From an uncultured Collinsella sp. (GTDB lineage Bacteria > Actinomycetota > Coriobacteriia > Coriobacteriales > Coriobacteriaceae), in the NCBI GenBank assembly GCA_900542085.1, contig UQMK01000051.1, forward strand, positions 1-7,575: a DNA stretch of 7,575 nt. The letters are read 5' to 3'. The position numbers were made by a program, and so were the translations under genes. The notes beneath the pieces are model-generated. The model was not told where the DNA came from, made no database searches, and worked only from the letters and a program-made list of their open reading frames with translations. This document shows, piece after piece, positions 1 to 5,494 of the stretch (positions are counted from its first letter, which is position 1; every line of letters starts with the position of its first letter).

Positions 1-28
1 CGAATCGTCTGCGCAAAGTAGCTCTTTT

Positions 29-140
29 GAGTAGTCTTTTTGGGACGGGGCTATTTTAGCTCCCCCTGCCGCTGTTCGGCCAAATCGTCCGCGTTGCCTG
101 TCGGGGCAGCTAAAATAGCCCCGTCCCAAAAAGACTACTC
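29..140. repeat. Perfect 33-bp inverted repeat with 46-base spacer
   Basis: Bases 29-61 are the exact reverse complement of bases 108-140: 33 of 33 positions pair. Each arm carries GGGACGGGGC (or its complement) and a TATTTTAGCT segment. A further four base pairs (CCCC near 62-66 with GGGG at 103-106) can extend the stem inward past a bulge. Neither outer flank has a long T-run, so it does not look like a standard intrinsic terminator, although it could end or protect a transcript coming from outside the window. The gap holds no credible gene. The sequence supports a mobile or amplified palindromic repeat; its function is not visible. Confidence 0.9.
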
Positions 141-173
141 CCGGTGGGGTCGAGCCGGCATTCGAAAAGTAGT

Positions 174-199
174 CAAAATGGCTCCGTCCCAAAAAGACT
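174..199 (+). repeat. Third, degenerate copy of the inverted-repeat arm
   Basis: Bases 174-199 match bases 111-136 (inside the right arm of the preceding inverted repeat) at 23 of 26 positions, in the same orientation, and share the block CCGTCCCAAAAAGACT. The copy lies directly upstream of the tRNA promoter. Three arms in 170 bases suggest repeated insertion or local duplication of one element family. Confidence 0.8.
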
Positions 200-211
200 G
201 GGTATTGGGCG

Positions 212-239
212 TTGACAGTTGGCGAGCCGTAGGTAAAAT
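212..239 (+). promoter_or_regulatory. Promoter of the tRNA-Ala gene
   Basis: A perfect -35 box TTGACA (212-217) is followed after 16 bases by TAAAAT (234-239), five of six matches to the -10 consensus. Transcription would begin near 246-247, about six bases before the mature tRNA 5' end, which fits a stable-RNA gene with a short 5' leader. It is the only near-consensus vegetative promoter I find in the window. Confidence 0.85.
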
Positions 240-252
240 AACAACTTGTCCT

Positions 253-325
253 GGGGACGTAGCTCAGTTGGGAGAGCGCTGCCGTCGCATGGCAGAGGCC
301 GAGGGTTCGACTCCCTTCGTCTCCA
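253..325 (+). tRNA. tRNA-Ala, anticodon CGC
   Basis: A complete 73-base cloverleaf can be folded. The acceptor stem is GGGGACG with CGTCTCC, the D arm GCTC/GAGC, the anticodon stem CTGCC/GGCAG, the variable loop has five bases, and the T arm is GAGGG/CCCTT with loop TTCGACT. The anticodon loop is GTCGCAT, placing anticodon CGC at 286-288, which reads the alanine codon GCG. The third acceptor pair is G3:U70, the classic identity element for alanyl-tRNA synthetase, which supports the assignment independently. The discriminator base is A325. The bases after it are CCC, so the terminal CCA is not encoded and must be added by tRNA nucleotidyltransferase. Base 32 is G rather than the usual pyrimidine, a small oddity. 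Confidence 0.96.
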
Positions 326-339
326 CCCTTGGATTTGAT

Positions 340-371
340 AAGCCGCTGACATTGTGTCGGCGGCTTTTTTT
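340..371 (+). terminator. Intrinsic terminator of the tRNA-Ala gene
   Basis: A 12-bp stem (340-351 with 355-366, one G-U wobble) closes a three-base loop and is followed by a T-run reaching 371. This is a strong Rho-independent terminator 15 bases after the tRNA. It ends only about 20 bases before the next start codon, so the downstream gene depends on readthrough or on a promoter overlapping the hairpin. Confidence 0.93.
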
Positions 372-390
372 AAAAAGAAAGGGCGGTACT

Positions 391-849
391 ATGGCCGAGC
401 TTGAGTCCCAACCATTGTCCGACGAGGAGCGCGCCGAGTTGGAAGAGCTCCGCGCCGAGAAGGCCCGCCGCGAGGCTCAGGAAGAGGCTCGTCGCGAGCG
501 TGAGGAGCTGGCTGCCCTGCGTGCCGAGCGCGCAAAGGCCGAGGAAGCCGCCACGAGGGCCGCATCCGAGCGCAAGCCCGCGCCCGCGCCCAAGCCCGCC
601 ACTGCGAAGCCTGCGCCTGCCACACCCAAACCTCAACCTAAAAAGGTGGCTCATCCCAAGCCTGCCGAGCCCAAGCCGAGCCGTGACGAGATGACCTTTG
701 CCCAGCGCATGGTCACCTCCAAGGAGCCTACGGGTGAGAATGAGATCCCCGGCATGGCTCCGGCTCAAAAAATCATCATTGTGCTCGCCCTCATCGCGTT
801 TATCGTCTTTATGGTCTACACGATCACGGGCAGCATGGGCCTGCACTAA
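391..849 (+). CDS. Coiled-coil protein with C-terminal membrane anchor, unknown function
   Basis: I do not recognise this 152-residue protein. Residues 10-62 are very rich in Glu, Arg and Ala with leucines at regular spacing (L17, L20, L40, L43), typical of a charged coiled coil. Residues 63-96 are a low-complexity linker of Pro, Ala and Lys. Residues 97-127 are a more ordinary stretch, and residues 128-146 are one hydrophobic membrane segment followed by six residues. There is no signal peptide, so the predicted topology is a cytoplasmic N-terminal domain tethered by a C-terminal anchor. The start is chosen because AAAGGG lies seven bases upstream of the ATG; the open frame continues further upstream, but only through the tRNA and its terminator. 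The gene may share a transcript with pncB, 82 bases downstream, since I see no terminator between them. It could be a scaffold or cell-envelope factor, but nothing in the sequence decides that. Confidence 0.85.
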   Translation: MAELESQPLSDEERAELEELRAEKARREAQEEARREREELAALRAERAKAEEAATRAASERKPAPAPKPATAKPAPATPKPQPKKVAHPKPAEPKPSRDEMTFAQRMVTSKEPTGENEIPGMAPAQKIIIVLALIAFIVFMVYTITGSMGLH

Positions 850-931
850 CCTGTTCGCGCTGGGCTCCATGCCCGCACGTCCGCCTCGTCCAACCCTCAA
901 CCTCTGCACAACGCATCCGAAAGGTCGCCCC

Positions 932-2437
932 ATGGCTTTGACCGACATCTCGCATCCCACCGACATCGCAATGCTCACCGATCTGTACGAGCTCACTATG
1001 GCCCAGGGCCTGTGGGAGAGCGGCAAGGCCAATGAGCAGGGTTGTTTTACCGCGTTTTACCGCGACCATCCCTTTGGTAGCGCCTACGCCGTCATGTGCG
1101 GCACCGCCGAGCTGCCTGAGCTGGTCGAGAACCTGCGCTTTACGCCCGAGGATATCGACTACCTCGCCTCGCTCCAGGCCCCGGCCGGCGGCGCGATGTT
1201 CAAGCCTGGATTCCTCGACTACCTGCGCGATTTTCGTGCGCATGTAAATATCGACGCCGTCCCTGAGGGCGAGCTCGTCTTTCCGCGCGAGCCCATGGTG
1301 CGCGTCACCGGCCCCGCGCTGGAGTGCCAGCTGCTCGAGACAGCGCTGCTCAACATCGTCGGCTTCCAGACACTTGTCGCCACCAAGACGGCGCGCGTGG
1401 TGTTGGCGGCGGACGGTCGTCCCGTGGCCGAGTTTGGTCTGCGCCGCGCCCAGGGTCCCGATGGCGGCCTGGCCGTCGCGCGCGCGAGCTATGTGGCCGG
1501 CTGCTCGTCCACGTCTAACGTGCTTGCCGGGCGCCGCTACGGCATCCCCGTCTTTGGCACGCATGCGCACAGCTGGGTGATGAGCTTCGATTCCGAGCTC
1601 GAGGCCTTCCGTGCCTTTGCCAAGTCGAGCCCCAAGAACTGTACGCTACTCATCGACACCTACGATGTGCGTGAGGGCTGCGAGCATGCTATTACGGTTG
1701 CCAAGGAGATGGAGGCGGTGGGCGAGCGTCTGTCGGCTATTCGCATTGACTCGGGTGACCTTGCCAAGCTCTCCAAGTATGTGCGCGGCCGTTTTGATGC
1801 CGAGGGCCTGCCCTATGTGGGGATCTCGGTTTCCAACGATCTTGACGAGTACACGATTCAGTCACTGCTCGACCAGGGTGCGCCTATCGATAGCTTTGGC
1901 GTGGGCACCAAGCTCGCGACCTGCTACGACCAGCCGGCGCTGGGCGGCGTGTACAAGCTTTCCGCCCGCCGTGCGAGCGAGACGGACCCGTGGACGCCGG
2001 TGGTCAAGCTCTCCGAGCAGCCCTACAAGCGCACGATCCCGGGCGTGCAGCGCGTGCGCCGCTATTACGACGGCTTTGGCGGCCCGATCTGCGACATGAT
2101 CTATGACGAGGATCATCTGGCGGGGGAGGGCGCCGCGCGTGGCAATACCCTCGTGGCCGTGAACGATGCCGCCCTGGTGACCGACGTTTCCGAGCTTGAG
2201 TATCGCGAGCTGCTGGCGCCGATCGTGCGCGATGGCAGTGCCGTTGCCCTGCGCGAGAGCATTGAGGACGCACGCGAGCGTTGCACCTGGGCACTGGACC
2301 ATCTGGATCCGGTCTACAAGCGCTTCCTGTACCCGCAGACTTATGTGGTGGGCATGGAGCAGGGCCTGGCACAGGTGCGCGACGAGCTCGTGCGCAAGAA
2401 CATGGCCGCGGCTTCAGCCTTCCCCTGGGCAAAATGA
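932..2437 (+). CDS. pncB: Nicotinate phosphoribosyltransferase
   Basis: This 501-residue cytoplasmic enzyme joins nicotinate to PRPP, coupled to ATP hydrolysis, giving nicotinate mononucleotide for NAD salvage (Preiss-Handler route). The N-terminus MLTDLYELTMAQG is typical of the family. Further motifs are EFGLRRAQGPDGG (167-179), the STSNVLAGRRYGIPVFGT segment, and GTHAHSW (209-215), whose His213 sits where the family's autophosphorylated histidine is found. RIDSGDL (271-277) and GVGTKL (323-328) belong to the phosphate-binding barrel. The length fits the roughly 490-residue bacterial form. The start is set by AAAGG at 919-923, eight bases from the ATG; upstream in-frame sequence overlaps the preceding gene in another frame and reads as non-protein. 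No promoter is visible in the 82-base gap before it. A repeat begins at its stop codon. The family call is secure. Confidence 0.96.
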   Translation: MALTDISHPTDIAMLTDLYELTMAQGLWESGKANEQGCFTAFYRDHPFGSAYAVMCGTAELPELVENLRFTPEDIDYLASLQAPAGGAMFKPGFLDYLRDFRAHVNIDAVPEGELVFPREPMVRVTGPALECQLLETALLNIVGFQTLVATKTARVVLAADGRPVAEFGLRRAQGPDGGLAVARASYVAGCSSTSNVLAGRRYGIPVFGTHAHSWVMSFDSELEAFRAFAKSSPKNCTLLIDTYDVREGCEHAITVAKEMEAVGERLSAIRIDSGDLAKLSKYVRGRFDAEGLPYVGISVSNDLDEYTIQSLLDQGAPIDSFGVGTKLATCYDQPALGGVYKLSARRASETDPWTPVVKLSEQPYKRTIPGVQRVRRYYDGFGGPICDMIYDEDHLAGEGAARGNTLVAVNDAALVTDVSELEYRELLAPIVRDGSAVALRESIEDARERCTWALDHLDPVYKRFLYPQTYVVGMEQGLAQVRDELVRKNMAAASAFPWAK

Positions 2438-2518
2438 TCCCTTGGGGACGGAGGAAAACGGATCAGTTGGCCTTGCGGCTCCTCCGGTGATCCGCATGCG
2501 ACGGAGGAAAACGGATCA
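2435..2518. repeat. Two 19-bp direct repeats with interleaved palindromes, pncB-proB gap
   Basis: The 19-mer GACGGAGGAAAACGGATCA occurs at 2447-2465 and again, exactly, at 2500-2518. Each copy is preceded by TGATCC (2435-2440, including the pncB stop codon, and 2488-2494 as TGATCCG), which pairs with the GGATCA at the repeat's end. CGGATCA of the first copy can also pair with TGATCCG of the second. Two alternative folds are therefore possible in the mRNA between pncB and proB. No T-run follows, so it is not an evident terminator. The first copy is preceded by TTGGGG, giving GGGGACGGAGG, which resembles the GGGGAC motifs elsewhere in the window. Confidence 0.88.
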
Positions 2519-2558
2519 TTTTCTCGCCCGCCTGCTCAACATTCGATTGGTTTGACGT

Positions 2559-3686
2559 ATGACGACTTCTTATAAAACGATGGTGGTAAAGATCGGTTCG
2601 TCCACGGTGGTGGGTGCCGATGGCAAGGTCAACCGCGCCTTTATCGGCGGGCTTGCCGATCAGGCCGCAGTCCTGCGCAAACTCGGCTGGCGCCTGGTCG
2701 TGGTGAGCTCGGGCGCTATCGCCTGTGGCTATCCCGTGCTGGGCTTCGACCGCAAGCCGGTCGGCGACCTGCCGAGCCTGCAGGCCTGCGCCTCGGCCGG
2801 TCAGTGTATCATCTCGTCGGCCTACGACGAGGAGTTTCATGCGCGCGACCTGCTCACCTCGCTCGTGCTGCTCACGCGCCACGATACGGCCCGCCGCACG
2901 TCCTACCTGCACGCACGCGACGCCCTGCTGCGCCTGGTGGAACTTGGCGTGGTGCCTGTTGTCAACGAGAACGATACCGTTACTGTCGACGAGATCAAGT
3001 TTGGCGACAACGACACGCTGGCGGCGCTCGTAAGCTGCTTGGTTTCTGCCGATCTGTGCGTGACGCTCTCGGACATCGATGGGCTCTATACCGCCAATCC
3101 GCATGAGGACCCAACGGCCGAGTTTGTCCCGGTCGTGCATAAGATCGATGCCAAGATCATCGCCTCGGCGGGCGATTCTTCCACATCGGTGGGCACGGGC
3201 GGCATGATTACCAAGATCCGCGCGAGCCGCATTCTGATGACGGCGGGCATTCAGAGCGTGATATGCTCGGGCGAGGAGCCCGATGCGCTCGTGCGCCTCG
3301 CTTGCGGCGAGAGTGTGGGCACGCTGTTCGATCCGCCGGCGGAGCGTCTGGACATTGCGCCCCGCAAGCTGTGGATCGCGCTGGGCGACAAGGCGCATGG
3401 CTCGGTGACGGTCGATGACGGCGCCGCGAAGGCGCTGGTCAGCCGTGGCTCGTCCTTGCTCGCGGTGGGTATTCGCGAGGTCGATGGCACGTTTGCCGAG
3501 GGCGATGTGCTCGATGTGTGCGACCCGAGCGGTATGGTTGTCGCCCGCGGTATCGCCGAAGCCGATTCGGACGTGCTGGAGCTTGCGGCAGGACGTCGCC
3601 AGGACCAGATTGCCGGCAACCGCCTACTGGCAGACCTGGCCGAGAAGCCCGCGATTCATCGAGATAATCTGATCGTCTTCGCCTAA
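2559..3686 (+). CDS. proB: Glutamate 5-kinase
   Basis: This 375-residue cytoplasmic enzyme phosphorylates glutamate to gamma-glutamyl phosphate, the first and usually proline-inhibited step of proline synthesis. The amino-acid kinase domain runs from about residue 8 to 262. It shows VVKIGSST (9-16) at the nucleotide site, NEND (136-139) and DNDTLAALV (150-158) for glutamate binding and catalysis, SDIDGLYTANP (171-181), and GTGGMITKI (212-220). A C-terminal PUA domain follows from about 269 to 360, as in the E. coli-type enzyme (367 residues). An in-frame stop at 2553-2555 means the start is either the ATG at 2559 or the one at 2580 (residue 8). Neither has a clear ribosome binding site, unlike every other gene here, so the start is uncertain. 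proA is not adjacent: an opposite-strand peptidase gene lies between. The last 12 bases are duplicated downstream. Confidence 0.96.
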   Translation: MTTSYKTMVVKIGSSTVVGADGKVNRAFIGGLADQAAVLRKLGWRLVVVSSGAIACGYPVLGFDRKPVGDLPSLQACASAGQCIISSAYDEEFHARDLLTSLVLLTRHDTARRTSYLHARDALLRLVELGVVPVVNENDTVTVDEIKFGDNDTLAALVSCLVSADLCVTLSDIDGLYTANPHEDPTAEFVPVVHKIDAKIIASAGDSSTSVGTGGMITKIRASRILMTAGIQSVICSGEEPDALVRLACGESVGTLFDPPAERLDIAPRKLWIALGDKAHGSVTVDDGAAKALVSRGSSLLAVGIREVDGTFAEGDVLDVCDPSGMVVARGIAEADSDVLELAAGRRQDQIAGNRLLADLAEKPAIHRDNLIVFA

Positions 3687-3824
3687 CGGGTCGACGCTGC
3701 GCGCCGCCCAGAGCGACAATTTGTCATTCAAAAGGTGAGGCATGACCATCAGGTCTTCGCCTAACCAATTGACGCTGCAAACGCCCCTAAGCGGCAATCT
3801 GACGTTCAATCGTCGGGCATGACC
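3675..3824 (+). repeat. Imperfect tandem duplication of the proB end
   Basis: Unit 1 (3675-3747) begins with the final 12 bases of proB, GTCTTCGCCTAA. Unit 2 (3753-3824) begins with the same 12 bases and continues with GACGCTGC, a CGCCC block, GCAAT, TTCAA and GGCATGACC in the same order. By hand alignment the two units are about 70% identical. The bases after unit 2 (AGGTCAATGCC) match the bases joining unit 1 to unit 2 (AGGTCTTCGCC), so a third, truncated unit may start there. An old duplication at the 3' end of proB explains this better than chance. Confidence 0.75.
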
Positions 3825-3877
3825 AAAAGGTCAATGCCCCCCTCTTTCACGTCACCTTGCTCGCTTAGGGGTGTTTT
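3779..3877. terminator. 98-base extended hairpin between convergent proB and peptidase genes
   Basis: Bases 3779-3793 pair with 3862-3876 over 15 bp with one wobble. Inside this, GCAA (3794-3797) pairs with TTGC (3857-3860), and TGACGT (3800-3805) with ACGTCA (3849-3854). After a 9x9 internal loop, GGGCAT (3815-3820) pairs with ATGCCC (3834-3839) and GACC with GGTC around an AAAA loop, with one bulged A. The plus strand leaves the stem in GTTTTC, so it probably terminates proB transcripts, and it also lies in the path of minus-strand transcripts from the peptidase gene. It is much longer and more elaborate than a standard terminator. It could instead be an inserted palindromic element or a processed RNA. 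Confidence 0.7.
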
Positions 3878-3912
3878 CGCTTTCCGTCCTCTACCTTCGA
3901 TGTTGCTGTTCT

Positions 3913-3962
3913 CGGCACCTGGGGACGTTCCTTTTGTGCCGGCAGTTGGGGACACTCCTTTG
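3913..3962. repeat. Paired GGGGAC motifs abutting the peptidase stop codon
   Basis: CTGGGGACGTTCCTTTTG (3919-3936) and TTGGGGACACTCCTTTG (3945-3961) are two direct copies of one motif. The first is enclosed by CGGCAC (3913-3918) and GTGCCG (3936-3941), forming a 6-bp stem. The second ends next to the peptidase stop codon (3963-3965). Read on the minus strand this is the immediate 3' untranslated sequence of the peptidase gene, so it may act in 3' end formation. The remaining bases of the gap (3878-3912) show nothing distinctive. Confidence 0.7.
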
Positions 3963-5381
3963 CTAGAAGATCTGGCGCAGGTCTCCGCGGTTGAGGGTTT
4001 CGTCGAAGAGGTGCTTGAACACCGCGCTGCCGTGCAGGCCATCGTGCTCAAACTCGTTGGTCACCCAGGCATGCGAGTTGCCAATGCGGCTGAGCGTATC
4101 GAGCTGCAGGCCCGAATCCACGTACATGTCGTCGAAGTACACCGCAGCCTGGAGTGGTACTTCGTTGCAGGCCAGGCGCTGCGGGTCGTAGATCTTGTCC
4201 CAGCTGGTGTCCTCCATCAGCAGATCCATGGCGGGCTTGAAGGGCTTGAGCTCGGGCATCTGCTCAAACATCCACGGGAACATAGCCTCACCGGTAAACA
4301 TGAGCGGGCGCGCGAGTGTGTCGAACTCGGCGCGATGGGCCTTCTCTTCTGCCGCGGCCCAGCGGATGGGCATGGTGTCGCCATCGGCGTAGATGAACTC
4401 CTGCAGCGTCCAGTACAGCGGATTCGTGCGTGTGTTGGTGCGCTCGAAGGCGCGCATCAAAAAGCTGTCGGATACCGAGGAGCCGCAGCTTTGCGTACCG
4501 TCGCCATCAACAAACGCGTGGTCGATAATCCAGTGCATGCGCTCAAAGCTCGGCTTCATGCCAAAGTCGCTGCCCATGAGCTGCAGGCGTTCGACCGTCA
4601 TCGGCGAGCCGTCGGGCAACGCGGGCTTTTGCTCCTCGAGGGCATCTGCCAGGGCCGCCACGCGTTCGACGTCGGCGGGGTAGCGGTCGTAATACTGCTG
4701 AGTCTTGGCGGCCATGCGCGGGAAGGTGTGCGCGTAGACCTCGCCGGCGCTCGCCGGCACGTGCGGAATGCCGCCACAGGTAAAGCTTGCCGCCACGCCC
4801 TCGGGGAAGAGCGACAGATAGCTCAACGTCAAAAAGCCGCCGTAGCTCTGCCCGAGTGTGACCCAGGGCTTGCCGCCAAAGCCCACCAGACGCAGGTACT
4901 CAAAATCGCGCACGATGGAGCTGGCGAGGTGGCGCTTGAGGAAGTCCGCCTGCGAGCGCGCGGCATCTGAGCCGGCCGCCGTCGCGCGATCGCCCAGAGC
5001 CGCGATCGTACGCCCGTCTACGCAGCTGCTGCGCCCGGTACCGCGCTGGTCGGGCAGCACGACGCGGAAATGCTTGACGGCCTCCTCGATCCAGCCATCG
5101 CTTGTGGGCGACAGCGGACGCGGGCTCTCGCCGCCGGGGCCGCCCTGCAAAAACAGGAGCAGCGGCAGATCGTCGTTAATGCGGTCGGGCGCGCAAACCA
5201 CGCGGTAGAAGAGCTTGATGCTCTCGGGCGCGCCGGCGATGGGTGCCGGCATGGCGCCACGGCGCATGGTGCTGCCGACGGCCAACAGCATCGGCTCCAG
5301 GCCGCGCCAGTCAAGGGGGACGTCGATGCTGTGGTCCTCGACATAGAGGCCGGGGACGTGGTACGAAGTGATGAGCGCCAT
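3963..5381 (-). CDS. pip: Prolyl aminopeptidase (proline iminopeptidase), S33 family
   Basis: This 472-residue alpha/beta hydrolase should cleave N-terminal proline from peptides in the cytoplasm; I see no signal peptide or membrane segment. QGGPGGESPR (79-88) is the HGGPG-type oxyanion motif with Gln in place of His, followed by DQRGTGRSS. GQSYGG holds the nucleophile Ser179. The likely acid is Asp418 in YFDDMYVDSG, and the likely base His446 in NEFEHDGLHG; both are inferred from family pattern. The cap region between them is long, as in the larger actinobacterial enzymes of roughly 430 residues. The start is set by GGAAG six bases before the ATG; the frame stays open upstream, but that part overlaps proA on the other strand. 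The gene is convergent with proB and divergent from proA, so it splits the two proline synthesis genes. Exact substrate preference cannot be read from sequence; a broader S33 peptidase is the alternative. Confidence 0.9.
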   Translation of the reverse strand: MALITSYHVPGLYVEDHSIDVPLDWRGLEPMLLAVGSTMRRGAMPAPIAGAPESIKLFYRVVCAPDRINDDLPLLLFLQGGPGGESPRPLSPTSDGWIEEAVKHFRVVLPDQRGTGRSSCVDGRTIAALGDRATAAGSDAARSQADFLKRHLASSIVRDFEYLRLVGFGGKPWVTLGQSYGGFLTLSYLSLFPEGVAASFTCGGIPHVPASAGEVYAHTFPRMAAKTQQYYDRYPADVERVAALADALEEQKPALPDGSPMTVERLQLMGSDFGMKPSFERMHWIIDHAFVDGDGTQSCGSSVSDSFLMRAFERTNTRTNPLYWTLQEFIYADGDTMPIRWAAAEEKAHRAEFDTLARPLMFTGEAMFPWMFEQMPELKPFKPAMDLLMEDTSWDKIYDPQRLACNEVPLQAAVYFDDMYVDSGLQLDTLSRIGNSHAWVTNEFEHDGLHGSAVFKHLFDETLNRGDLRQIF

Positions 5382-5494
5382 GTGATGCTTCCATTCATTG
5401 CGGTGTTTCGGGTTGACCAATTCTACCGCCGTCGGCGAGGATGCGCATAAATCGGCTACCATGGTTGGCAAACTTCTAAGAGAAAGGGCCGCCC
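5382..5494. promoter_or_regulatory. Divergent intergenic region between pip and proA
   Basis: These 113 bases must hold the start signals for both genes. On the minus strand TAGAAT (complement of 5420-5425) is a good -10 candidate for pip, but no good -35 box stands at 16-18 bases. On the plus strand TACCAT (5457-5462), about 33 bases before the proA ATG, fits a TAnnnT -10 box, again without a convincing -35. AGAAAGGG (5481-5488) is the proA ribosome binding site. The region is less GC-rich than the genes. Exact promoters are uncertain. Confidence 0.4.

Noticed and set aside
251..259. GGGGAC at the start of the tRNA gene as another member of the GGGGAC repeats
   Set aside because: It is the acceptor stem of tRNA-Ala and is explained by pairing with the 3' arm.
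40..390. Upstream extension of the coiled-coil protein frame
   Set aside because: It runs through the inverted repeat, the tRNA gene and its terminator; a good ribosome binding site sits at the internal ATG (391).
370..1032. 220-codon minus-strand frame opposite the coiled-coil gene and the start of pncB
   Set aside because: It mirrors the GC-biased codons of the real genes and shows Gly/Leu/Arg-rich low complexity with no family motif.
2496..2555. Possible 19-residue leader peptide ending four bases before the proB ATG
   Set aside because: The stop-to-start spacing is suggestive of coupling, but the reading frame has no ribosome binding site, overlaps the 19-bp repeat, and contains no proline or glutamate run as an attenuator peptide would.
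2463..3398. 311-codon minus-strand frame opposite proB
   Set aside because: Antisense shadow of a clear glutamate 5-kinase; the translation is rich in Arg, His and Ala and has no recognisable domain.
3819..4970. 383-codon plus-strand frame opposite the peptidase gene
   Set aside because: The minus-strand frame has all prolyl aminopeptidase motifs; the plus-strand frame has none and starts inside the long hairpin.
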